In this document: piece after piece, positions 1-9,500 of the stretch | Layout of the letters: every line of letters begins with the position of its first letter | Position numbering within the stretch: position 1 is the stretch's first letter | Source of the DNA: CBFHMJ01 sp965656875 | GTDB taxonomy: Bacteria > Pseudomonadota > Gammaproteobacteria > Enterobacterales > Alteromonadaceae | NCBI GenBank assembly: GCA_965656875.1 | Contig: CBFHMJ010000044.1 | Span: 1-51,959, forward strand | Reading direction: 5' to 3' | DNA: 51,959 nt | Translations under genes and position numbers: made by a program | Notes under the pieces: model-generated | Told to the model about the DNA's origin: nothing | The model's database searches: none | The model's input: only the letters and a program-made list of their open reading frames with translations

Positions 1-346
1 AGTCTGCCACCGCAAAGTTATACGTCAGTGCATTGTTGTGCAAGTCATTGACTGAAATCACCCGGGCAGAAGTTTGACCGTCGGTTTCAATCACATCGCC
101 GGGTGCTAATTCAGTCGTTGTCCGCCAGCCTTTTGCCGGAATGTAAAATGGATGTGTTGCCGAGGCTTCCAGTGTCAGCGGTCGGTCTTTGCCAGTATCC
201 AGCAGGATTTCATAAAGGCGATTATCCGGGATCACGAATGTCTGTGTCACCGGTTTCCATGCCTGCTCGCCAGTCAGTACATTTTTGGCCAGTACTTCAT
301 CGCCGACCGTAATGTCTTCAATGGCTTTGTAACTGGAAGATGAGAT
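1..346 (-). pseudogene. Displaced Hint-domain fragment of an RHS toxin, open at the left edge
   Basis: Reading the minus strand, this stretch encodes the middle of a Hint (intein/hedgehog-like) autoprocessing domain. It is nearly identical to the Hint domain inside the giant toxin gene (positions 1-326 match 3991-4316). Similarity stops at about 326, just before an in-frame TAA at 347-349, and no start codon is visible, so the piece is a displaced module rather than an intact gene. Its 3' part lies beyond position 1 and would carry another toxin tail. In RHS loci such orphan Hint/C-terminal modules are donors for toxin switching; that role is inferred here. Confidence 0.85.
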
Positions 347-396
347 TTAGAATTGTAATATGTTTTACGTGTATTAAGGGCTCTGATGTCATTACT

Positions 397-708
397 TTAG
401 GCATTAGATAATCGTTGTTTTAAGTCTAACCCTATAGCTTCTACAAGTTTATTACTCTCTGTATTGGTCGAAATCAGAGTGTTGCCGTATGGATCTTCGT
501 AGATAAGCTCAAAACTTGAATCACCAGATTTGAGTATCCATCTTCGGGCATCAGGGCCTTCGAACTTTTCCAGAATAGAAATAGAATATTCGTTCTGCAA
601 AAACTGAATCAACTTTTCGAATCCCTCCCAGTTGTTAATAACACAAACATCAACTTCAATTAAATCGTTTGCATTTTTAGTTAATACTACAGCTTGTTTT
701 GTACTCAT
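397..708 (-). CDS. Putative immunity protein for the orphan RHS C-terminus
   Basis: This encodes a 103-residue soluble protein with no signal peptide or membrane segment. The start has an AAGG ribosome site about 9 bases upstream, and the gene begins 5 bases after the stop of the orphan RHS gene on the same strand. A small gene directly behind an RHS C-terminus is the classic position of the cognate immunity gene, so I infer that it neutralises the toxin tail encoded just upstream. The composition (mixed acidic, GFEKLIQFL and FELIYEDPYGN segments) fits a small alpha/beta immunity fold, but I do not recognise the family. Function rests on position only. Confidence 0.7.
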   Translation of the reverse strand: MSTKQAVVLTKNANDLIEVDVCVINNWEGFEKLIQFLQNEYSISILEKFEGPDARRWILKSGDSSFELIYEDPYGNTLISTNTESNKLVEAIGLDLKQRLSNA

Positions 709-713
709 TATAT

Positions 714-2522
714 TTACCTTGTGAGGCCTAAAGCGGCATCAACATTTTTGTTTGAACGTCGAGAACTTCCTAGAATATACCTCCAAACATCATCACCCCT
801 ATGACCTTGTTGGTATGCTTTTTTAACAACATCTTTTAATGTTTTTGGCGCTGGCAATGCCGCTGCGGCTGCTCTGTCAGACATCAGAATCCTAGCTTCC
901 AGCTTGATTTCATTTCGTAATTTAAACGCTTGAAGTGCCTGTTCTCTGAGTGAAAGGCTTGTATCTATTTTTGACTCAACATTATCAAGATTCTGGTGAT
1001 ACCATTTTCGAACCGCCTCATTGCTCATCGAACCGGGCTTTAGTCTATTTTTCGAAACCCTGGAAACAGAGACAATACTAACACCTCGTCCTGCCATTCC
1101 TAAAGAAAGTAATCCCGTACTTCCTCCACCAATAGCAACTCCTGTATATTGAGCATATAACGCTGTATGTTCACCAGAAATGTAACCAAAATCACAATCA
1201 GGCATACAATAGTGAAGAGAATCCAACATTTTTTGCTGAAGATTGTATTCGGACCAAGGCAACATTCGCTCCCAAAACCCCGGTCCTGTAGCCCCATCCA
1301 TACCCCTGCCTGAGAAAAGGTCAGTAAACCGACGCCATAAACCGGTCCCCACAACAACCGAATCAGCCACCGAGGAAATCTGTTCACCACTGGTACAACT
1401 GCCACTTTCATTTAATGTACACTCAGTGATACCCGTACGGACGTTCTGTACTTCCTGAATGACCAAATCCCTTGAGATATAGAATTCGTTGAAATCCATA
1501 ATTTCAGCGCTGTTACCATAGGCAGTCTTTGCCCAGTCAGAATAACCGATCAGATACCAGACACCGGTGTAACCGTCCGCACCATGTAACGCTTCATACC
1601 ACGGATAGAAATAGCTGTAAGAATCTGAAAAACAGGCTGAACACTGATAATCATCCAGGACATAATTGTCTTCCGCCGAATACCCCGTCGGGTCCGTATA
1701 ACTCAGTGGATTATTAAACACATAGCTGTAGCGGTTCAGGCTTTGCAGGTTGTCCGGTGCCTGGACAATCGGGTCCGCCTGCATAAAGCGGCCCAGGGTC
1801 GGGTCGTAGATACGGCCGTTCATGTGGATAACATCCGCGTGGTCCACGTGTTCATGACCAGTGAAGCCCCGCTGGGTGATATTCAGCAGGTCAGTCAGTC
1901 CACGGTCCACAAAGGCCTGTTGCATCGCTGACCAGTCCTCCACCTGACGACGGTTGCCCCACAGGTCAAAGCTTAAGTTCTGTACCGGTGCGCCGGTTTC
2001 ATCGGTAATGACGTCGATGGAGCCCAGATGGTCATGTGTCAGGTAATGGGTGGTGCGGGTGCCGTCACTGCGGTGAGTGTCGATAACATGACCGCCGACA
2101 TACCGTTTAGTCTGCGTAGAGCCGTCCGGCTTTGTTTCAATCTCCAGATTGCCGACATACAGCGTCGTGGTGATTTCACCGTTTTCTTCATCGGTGCGCA
2201 GCCAGCGGCTGCGATTGCCATCATACGTAAAACGGGTCGTTCGGGTTTCCCCCTGGACGATACTGTTAATCTCAACCGGTTTATCAAACGCACTGTACGT
2301 GACGTCCCGCGTCAGGGTGCTGTTGCGCCAGCGCTTCGTCTGATTGCCCCGGTTGTCATAACAGAAGTTCAGGCTGCCCACTGCTGATAAGGCATGCAGA
2401 CCCGGCGTGATGCTACAGGCGGTGACAGACTGGCCGTACTGATACATGGCACCGGCTTCTGTCGTGCTGTTAGTCTGAATATTACCGTTTGTATAAATGG
2501 TATAACATGTTCGGCGAGTCAA
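714..2522 (-). CDS. Orphan RHS core with alternative C-terminal toxin tail
   Basis: A 602-residue open frame. Residues of about 10 to 280 duplicate the end of the RHS core of the giant toxin at 3581-14833, including the hallmark sequence ending DPTGY. After that point it diverges completely from the main protein. The unique tail of about 320 residues has a glycine-rich segment (AIGGGSTGLLSLGMAGRG) and a charged C-terminal domain (about residues 495-602) with KWYHQN, REQALQAF and SSRRSNKNV motifs that is probably the toxin; I cannot name its family. The apparent start codon lies in an IS21 istB remnant, so the gene has lost its own 5' end and is probably silent unless recombined into the main gene. 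An immunity-like gene follows after 5 bases. Confidence 0.85.
   Translation of the reverse strand: MTRRTCYTIYTNGNIQTNSTTEAGAMYQYGQSVTACSITPGLHALSAVGSLNFCYDNRGNQTKRWRNSTLTRDVTYSAFDKPVEINSIVQGETRTTRFTYDGNRSRWLRTDEENGEITTTLYVGNLEIETKPDGSTQTKRYVGGHVIDTHRSDGTRTTHYLTHDHLGSIDVITDETGAPVQNLSFDLWGNRRQVEDWSAMQQAFVDRGLTDLLNITQRGFTGHEHVDHADVIHMNGRIYDPTLGRFMQADPIVQAPDNLQSLNRYSYVFNNPLSYTDPTGYSAEDNYVLDDYQCSACFSDSYSYFYPWYEALHGADGYTGVWYLIGYSDWAKTAYGNSAEIMDFNEFYISRDLVIQEVQNVRTGITECTLNESGSCTSGEQISSVADSVVVGTGLWRRFTDLFSGRGMDGATGPGFWERMLPWSEYNLQQKMLDSLHYCMPDCDFGYISGEHTALYAQYTGVAIGGGSTGLLSLGMAGRGVSIVSVSRVSKNRLKPGSMSNEAVRKWYHQNLDNVESKIDTSLSLREQALQAFKLRNEIKLEARILMSDRAAAAALPAPKTLKDVVKKAYQQGHRGDDVWRYILGSSRRSNKNVDAALGLTR
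1681..2490. repeat. About 810-bp direct repeat of RHS core, copy 1
   Basis: Positions 1681-2490 match 4980-5789 almost base for base, with only a handful of differences (for example near 2405 and 2445). The repeat covers the last part of the RHS core up to the DPTGY codons. Both copies have the same orientation, so homologous recombination between them would delete the resident Hint/toxin/immunity segment and fuse the main gene to the orphan tail. Confidence 0.9.
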
Positions 2523-2866
2523 CTCATGCAGATGCTATATTAGATCGCCTCGTCCATAGTGGAACCCGACTGGCACTAAAGGGGGAATCAATGCGAAAAG
2601 TAAGTGTAACCTTGACTGATGGCGATCACTCAAGCTAATTTGTGCCTGGCTCTACAGAAAGAAAGTTGAGTGATCGGCATCATGGTAATACGCATCCCCG
2701 GCTTCTGTCGTGCTGTTAGTCTGAATATTACCGTTTATATAAATGGTATGACATGATCGATGAGTCAACTCATGCGGATGCGATATTAGATCGCCTCGTC
2801 CACAGTGGAACTCGACTGGAACTAAAAGGTGAATCAATGCGCAAAGTAAGTGTAACCTTGACTGAT
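2454..2866. repeat. Tandem 167-bp rhs/istB chimeric repeat (2454-2620 and 2700-2866)
   Basis: Each unit begins with the same short piece of RHS core coding sequence (minus strand) and continues into the 3' end of an IS21-type istB gene (plus strand). The units are offset by 246 bp and differ at roughly a tenth of positions, so the duplication is not very recent. The shared rhs/istB junction shows that the insertion happened once and the chimera was then duplicated. Confidence 0.8.
2507..2638 (+). pseudogene. istB: IS21-family IstB C-terminal remnant, copy 1
   Basis: The plus strand encodes a 43-residue piece resembling the end of IstB, the ATPase helper of IS21 transposition: the run ADAILDRLVHSGTRLALKG followed by ESMRK is characteristic of the family's last helix. 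The rest of istB and all of istA are missing. A conserved-looking IS end follows at about 2674-2695, ending in AATACGCA, and recurs behind copy 2. This is a decayed insertion that cut the 5' side off the orphan RHS core. Confidence 0.8.
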
Positions 2867-2902
2867 CGACATCATGGTAATACGCACGGCCAGGGTGGCT
2901 AA
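2753..2902 (+). pseudogene. istB: IS21-family IstB C-terminal remnant, copy 2
   Basis: Second copy of the IstB tail: 49 codons from an ATG, with the same ADAILDRLVHSGTRLELKG and ESMRK signature, reading into the IS end sequence at 2862-2884 and then a stop. It lies 246 bp from copy 1 and carries the same attached RHS fragment. No intact transposase is present, so it cannot move by itself. Confidence 0.8.
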
Positions 2903-3193
2903 GCGACGGGTGCGTCATTTATCACTGAGTTGTGCCTGACCAAAGGTGTGTGCTGCCCATTATTGAGGATGAAGTCTGAGTGTCATATCGCCGCCTGAAT
3001 AACTGTGTGTGGCGGATCAGAACGTCAAAAAGTTCAAAAGTTCAGTTCAGAGGATTGAATTTGAACGGTTTTTTACGGGGTTGTCAAAAAGCCCGGCTGA
3101 CAGCGATGAGACTGCAACAACACTTCATCAAATTAACCCAAAATGGGAAAAGATGTGATTAAGAGACAGGCGTTCGCAGGGCTAAATTAACAA
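2903..3193. other. Intergenic stretch without a supported gene
   Basis: Between the second istB remnant and the immunity gene of the main toxin. A 60-codon plus-strand frame at 2980-3162 is open but basic in composition with no recognisable domain or good ribosome site. I see no terminator or promoter that I could defend; it is probably decayed mobile-element DNA. Confidence 0.4.
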
Positions 3194-3568
3194 TCAACTT
3201 TTCTTTAAAAACTTAGGGCTGTCCTTATTAGCAACCACTTCAATAATTTCATCGTAGCAACAAACAATAAAGTGACATGCATCATCTAAAAATGGAACTT
3301 CGCCTTTACCCAAACTATTTAACCACTCGCTTTCATCCGCTTTAAAAAAACCACCTTCATTTGGAAGCAGCTCAATTACCTTTGAAGAACATTCCTCAGT
3401 AGTTGTACGGAACGCTTGGTAAGAATCAAAAGAAAGACTCCAGCTTTCTTCCGTATCTTCTTCAGTTAATGTAAAAGCCAATTCATTACGATCAAAGTTA
3501 AATTTCTCTAAATCTGTTGAACGATAAGCATCAGCTTTAATTGGTACATCCCATAAAATAAAACTCAT
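3194..3568 (-). CDS. Putative immunity protein of the giant RHS toxin
   Basis: This encodes a 124-residue acidic cytoplasmic-type protein with no signal peptide. It starts 12 bases after the stop codon of the 3750-residue toxin, with a GGTGA ribosome site about 8 bases before its ATG. Acidity, size and position fit an immunity protein that binds the toxin tail encoded at 3581-3948. The sequence has EEDTEESWSLSFDSY in the middle and a hydrophobic cysteine segment (HFIVCCYDE) near the end. I do not recognise the family; the pairing is inferred from order. Confidence 0.75.
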   Translation of the reverse strand: MSFILWDVPIKADAYRSTDLEKFNFDRNELAFTLTEEDTEESWSLSFDSYQAFRTTTEECSSKVIELLPNEGGFFKADESEWLNSLGKGEVPFLDDACHFIVCCYDEIIEVVANKDSPKFLKKS

Positions 3569-3580
3569 AGACTTTCACCA

Positions 3581-6500
3581 TTATTCAATCGAAGACGCAC
3601 CAAGACCAGCACCACGAATTCTAATAACATCACTGGGTTGCCCACCTCTCAAGTGACTATCCAAAAGCCTTTCATGGGTTTTACTGCCAGTCCGATTGAT
3701 CAATTTAGTTGGCTCCATTCCTGCGCGACGAAGTGCCGTCATAGAACGATTATTTAGAGCAACGCGCTCGCCATTACGAACTATAAATTCAACAGGAAGA
3801 GAGTCTGGAGAGATTTTTCCTGACCGTAACCCATCAGCAACATCTCCTATAGTACGGCCTTTGAACGGACCATGCGCAAATGTGTTTTTAACACTGCCTT
3901 GCCCAAACTTAACTCCATTCTTTGCAACCTCATCAACTTCAGGACAGTTATGCACCAGCACCCGTTCACGTGATACATAATACGTCTCAAAGTCTGCCAC
4001 CGCAAAGTTATACGTCAGTGCATTGTTATGCAAGTCATTGACTGAAATCACCCGGGCAGAAGTTTGACCGTCGGTTTCAATCACATCGCCAGGCGTTAAT
4101 TCAGTCGTTGTCCGCCAGCCTTTTGCCGGAATGTAAAATGGATGTGTTGCCGAAGCTTCCAGTGTCAGCGGTCGGTCTTTGCCAGTATCCAGCAGGATTT
4201 CATAAAGGCGATTATCAGGGATCACGAATGTCTGTGTCACCGGTTTCCATGCCTGCTCGCCAGTCAGTACATTTTTGGCCAGTACTTCATCGCCGACCGT
4301 AATGTCTTCAATGGCCTTATATCCCTCTTTTGTCGTGACTTCTGTGCCAGCCACAAAGCAGTTGCACGGCGCTTTCTTATCCAGTTTTGCCCTGTTTTTC
4401 AGTGCTTCCCGGGTCTTCTTAATAACCTTTCCGGCATTTTGAGCCCCTTTAACCAGATAACCGCCCACTTTCACCGCACCAACCGCTACCAGTGCGACGT
4501 CATCAACCGGCAGGACCATCATTGCCCCGGTTACACCGCCCTGACCTATCGTCTGGATATTCTCCGCATATTGCTCTGAACTGATATCACCGGACGCAAG
4601 GCTGATATTCTGACGATTAAGCATACCGCCCAATCCTCCGCTGTTATCCGCCATCGCCAGCCACTTAAACGATGAATGCCCCGTTTCACTCCGCGTTGAT
4701 GACGACGAACCGGACTGCCCTGATGAACAGCCTCCACTGCCACAATCCGTGACCGTGACTTTCGTTTTGTTCATCGCTATCAGTGCATTCACAAAGTGCG
4801 TATCAAAACTGAATGAAGCAGCAGCCCGACTGGCCCGGGCAAAACCAAATTCCAGACGCCCGCCGTTCATAAACATACCTGAATAGCCTCCCATGTTCGC
4901 CATGATTTCAGCCGCAGGATAAAAGCTGTCGTCATGGGTACTCAGGAAACAGGAGCCACCGCACAGCGTCAGTCCCCGATACCCCGTCGGGTCCGTATAA
5001 CTCAGTGGATTATTAAACACATAGCTGTAGCGGTTCAGGCTTTGCAGGTTGTCCGGTGCCTGGACAATCGGGTCCGCCTGCATAAAGCGGCCCAGGGTCG
5101 GGTCGTAGATACGGCCGTTCATGTGGATAACATCCGCGTGGTCCACGTGTTCATGACCAGTGAAGCCCCGCTGGGTGATATTCAGCAGGTCAGTCAGTCC
5201 ACGGTCCACAAAGGCCTGTTGCATCGCTGACCAGTCCTCCACCTGACGACGGTTGCCCCACAGGTCAAAGCTTAAGTTCTGTACCGGTGCGCCGGTTTCA
5301 TCGGTAATGACGTCGATGGAGCCCAGATGGTCATGTGTCAGGTAATGGGTGGTGCGGGTGCCGTCACTGCGGTGAGTGTCGATAACATGACCGCCGACAT
5401 ACCGTTTAGTCTGCGTAGAGCCGTCCGGCTTTGTTTCAATCTCCAGATTGCCGACATACAGCGTCGTGGTGATTTCACCGTTTTCTTCATCGGTGCGCAG
5501 CCAGCGGCTGCGATTGCCATCATACGTAAAACGGGTCGTTCGGGTTTCCCCCTGGACGATACTGTTAATCTCAACCGGTTTATCAAACGCACTGTACGTG
5601 ACGTCCCGCGTCAGGGTGCTGTTGCGCCAGCGCTTCGTCTGATTGCCCCGGTTGTCATAACAGAAGTTCAGGCTGCCCACTGCTGATAAGGCATGCAGAC
5701 CCGGTGTGATGCTACAGGCGATGACAGACTGGCCGTACTGATACGTGGCCCCGGCTTCTGTTGTGCTGTTAGTCTGAATATTACCGTTCGCGGTGTAGCT
5801 TATCTGATGTGTACGAACTGTTGGTGTACTGCCGGCAGTCAGGTAAGCCGATGTAACCCGACTCAGCGCATCATACTCAAAATGCTCCCGTTTTTGCGGG
5901 CCCAGCCGGGTATTCAGGTCCAGACGCGCCCGAAGGTTACCCAGTCCGTCATATTCATAATCCAGCTGTTGCAGGTTGCCCGTGGTAATACGGGTCAGGA
6001 AACCGGTATTACGGTCATACTGACGACCGGTTATCAGCCCGTTACCGGCCGTTTGCTGTAACACATTGCCCCGGGCATCCATCTGGTCCGTGGTGACGTA
6101 CACAACACCCTGCTCACCGTCACGGGCTTCCTGTTGTTTCACCACAAAACCATGTTGATAGTGATAACGCAGACCATAAGCATCGCCGAGCGCATCAAAT
6201 TGCTGGAACACCCGACCGTATTCATCAAAGGTGGTTTGAGTGTGATAAACACTGCCGCCCAGGTTTACGGATGATTTGTTCATCCGTCCCAGCGAGTCAT
6301 AGAAATACTGCGTGGCGGTGTTCGCGGTATCCCGGCTGTCGAACGTTTCCTGTTGCAGGCGATGGCCGTTGTAATGGCGGATTAAGGTGTCCACCACGCT
6401 GCCCTGGCCATCGGTCATCACCCGCTTCACCATCCGGCCGGCACCGTCCATCGTGCTGGTTTCTGTGATAAAGGTATTGTCGCTGCTGCCCGGTGTGCTG

Positions 6501-9500
6501 GTGTGAATCAGCTCGCCCAGTGCATTGTACTGGTAGCGGTGGAACCCTTTATCCGGGTCGGTTAAAGACTGTTGACGGCCCAGTGCGTCATGTGGGGTCA
6601 GGATGTCACTGCCATCGGCATTGCGTGTGCGAACCAGATTGCCACCGGCATCGTATTCATAACGAACCTCGTGTCCCAGTTCATCCGTCGATACGGTCAG
6701 TTCACCAAAACCGTTCGCCGTCTGTGACCGGGTCCGGTCAGTCGCTGTCGCCCAGTCTGTGCCGGACCAGTTGCCCTGCACCCGGGTTGCGGTCACGCCC
6801 TGGTTCAGTGTGGTGGTGATAACCGTGTCATCCGGCCGGATTTCCTGTTGCTGACGCCCCAGTCCGTCATAACTGAACCGGGTTTTTACCGGGGTTTCGC
6901 CGGTGAAATAAGGCGCAGTAACGGATACCGCCTGCCCCTTGTGGTTATACACCGTATCGGTGAAAGCCAGACGACCATCCAGACGGTTGGCCGCACTGCG
7001 AACCTCCCGGCCACTGAGGTCCTGCCAGCTGACGGCCGTCACCTCACCGGCACCGGTCACGGTGGTCTCAACGGTCGCCGATGCCGGGCAGGTTGTCGTA
7101 TTCGCACACAGTGCCTGTCGGGTCACCTGGTAACTGCCATCGTCCGATGCGGTGTAATAAGCTCGTCCAAAGGTGTCATAACCGGTATAGGTGCTGGCAC
7201 CGTCCGCATCAGTTGTGACCTGAGGCTGGCCCCGTTCACTGAACTGGCTGTATTGCATCTGCGTAAACAGGCCATTGCCGGTGGAAACCAGATAGCGGCC
7301 GGTGCTGTCCCACTGCTGTTCAACCCGACGGAACACTTTATACGGGTCATCGACCGTCGTGCCCATACCGTCACTGCACTGTTGTGTTCCACTGAGTTTA
7401 TTTGTCACAAAGTGCGAGGAACACTGAGTAACCCGAATCGCATGGCCCAGTGCATCCCGCACGGTTTCCGTCCGAAGATAGGTGTATTCATTCCCCTGGG
7501 TATTCCGGTTAACGACGGTTTGCTGACCGGTGATGTCATCGTAGTGCAGGCCGGATGTTGTCTTCAGGGTGGTTTTACCGGCCTGTGCCAGGCTGACTGA
7601 TTCTGTTTTCAACTGATTCGTGAACCAGCGTTCATCCACCGGATACCAGCTGCGGGTGGTAGTAACGACTTTATCCGCTTCATTCGTCAGTAAATCAGCC
7701 GTGGTGACCGTGGTTTTTTTCAGGTGAATGGTGTGACCGTCGGCGGCCACTTCATACTGAGAATCGGTCGTTTGTGATGACACCGGCCACGGCGTGGTCG
7801 CCAGTCCGTCCCCGGCCGCCAGGTCACTGTCCAGTGCATACTGAACACCGGTCGTGCTGCCGGCGGCAACAAAATAGTTACGGCCATTATTCAGGGAAAA
7901 GACCTGTGGTGTGGCTGCCCGGGTGTCAGCCATCAGTCGGTCACCCTGCCAGTGACGGATGGATTTTATCTGACCGGTGTGCGGGAAGGCCTGGTAATAG
8001 CAGTGCTCGGTGCGGTTATCATTCACCACATCCTGACGGGTCATACATTCCATACCCAGCGCACCGCGACCACCCAGCTGCATACGATAACCTTTATAAG
8101 CAAAACGCTGATGGCTGCTAAATGGGTTGCCCTGCGCATCAGCACCGTGCTCAATCCGCAGGTCACTGACCAGATAATGTGAGGGCCGCGCTTCTCTGAC
8201 AGCACCATCACCGGCATCCACACTGACCGCACCGAACTCGCCCATCTGATACAGTGCAGTATCCCGGCTGGGGCCGTACTGCCAGCGCGCCGTTGCGCCG
8301 AAACCGTCAGTCACCGACAACAGAACATCCCCCGGCGTACCATCCGTGTTGGCGTCGTGCCATAACCGGACGGTACCAAAGATATAATCAGCAGCAATCA
8401 GTCCCGGATAACCATCGCCGTCCATGTCAGCCCACAACACATTCTTAATGCTCAGTTGCAGGTCGCTGCCGTCAACGGTTTCAGGGATTTTAATGTGGCT
8501 TCTGGTCAGGCCGAGATGACGGGCAAACACCTGCCCCTCGCGAGTTCCGCCCTGCCAGCCCAACAGCACTTCGTACTCGTCCGCCTCCGGGTTATAGCGC
8601 ACAAAGTCCATCCGGCCATCCTGATTCAGGTCGGTCTGAGCAGCGGCAAACCCGTCAATAGTCGACCCGGGCTGCCTGAAACTGAACTGACCAAATGACC
8701 AGGGCTCGTACACGTATTCCACGCCCACACCGTTTGCCACAAAGCGACCGCTGTCAGCCAGGCCATCACCGTTCACATCGCCACTGCGGGATAACTGACC
8801 CGGCGCATACATGCCACTGGCGTTATCCCATTCATGAGAGGAAAGCCCCTCCACCGGTGTCCGGGCCGTCCACTGACTATCGGCGGTTCGGGTGATGTGA
8901 TAGACCTGTTGCGAATGGTCCCAGGTTTCAACCTGTTGCCCCGGCGGGGCCAGTACCACATCCACCACATGGTTGGTGACCGCCATAATCAGGTCAAGCT
9001 GACCGTCGCCGTCGAGGTCTCGCCAGATATCACGGGCATGCCCGCCGGTGCGGGTCAGGTCTTCTGAGCCGGTCCGGTCATCATTGGTGATATAGGTCGG
9101 TGTGCGGATTTGTTCCAGCAATGCCTGCTCACTGAACAGCGGGGTCGATGTCTTAAACCGGGTTGCCCGGGTCTGCCCCGGTTTATTGAGGAAAACTTCC
9201 CGCACAGACACCAGGTCCGGCAGGCCGTTACCGTCAAAATCCGCCACACTCAGTTGTTCCAGATTATCAATCGATACCTGCTCATACGTCCCATCACCAC
9301 TGGCGTACCAGACCACGCCATCCAGCCATAAATCAGAAATACCGTTGTTATCAAAGTCGGACTGTTGCATCCGGCCGTCATAGCTGGCCGGTAATGGCAC
9401 ATCAATCCCGGTATCGGTAAAGCGCGAGCCATCCCCCTGCCCCAGACGCATCAGCCAGTTATCCGCACTGTCCTGATAAATCACCATTAAATCGGGCATG

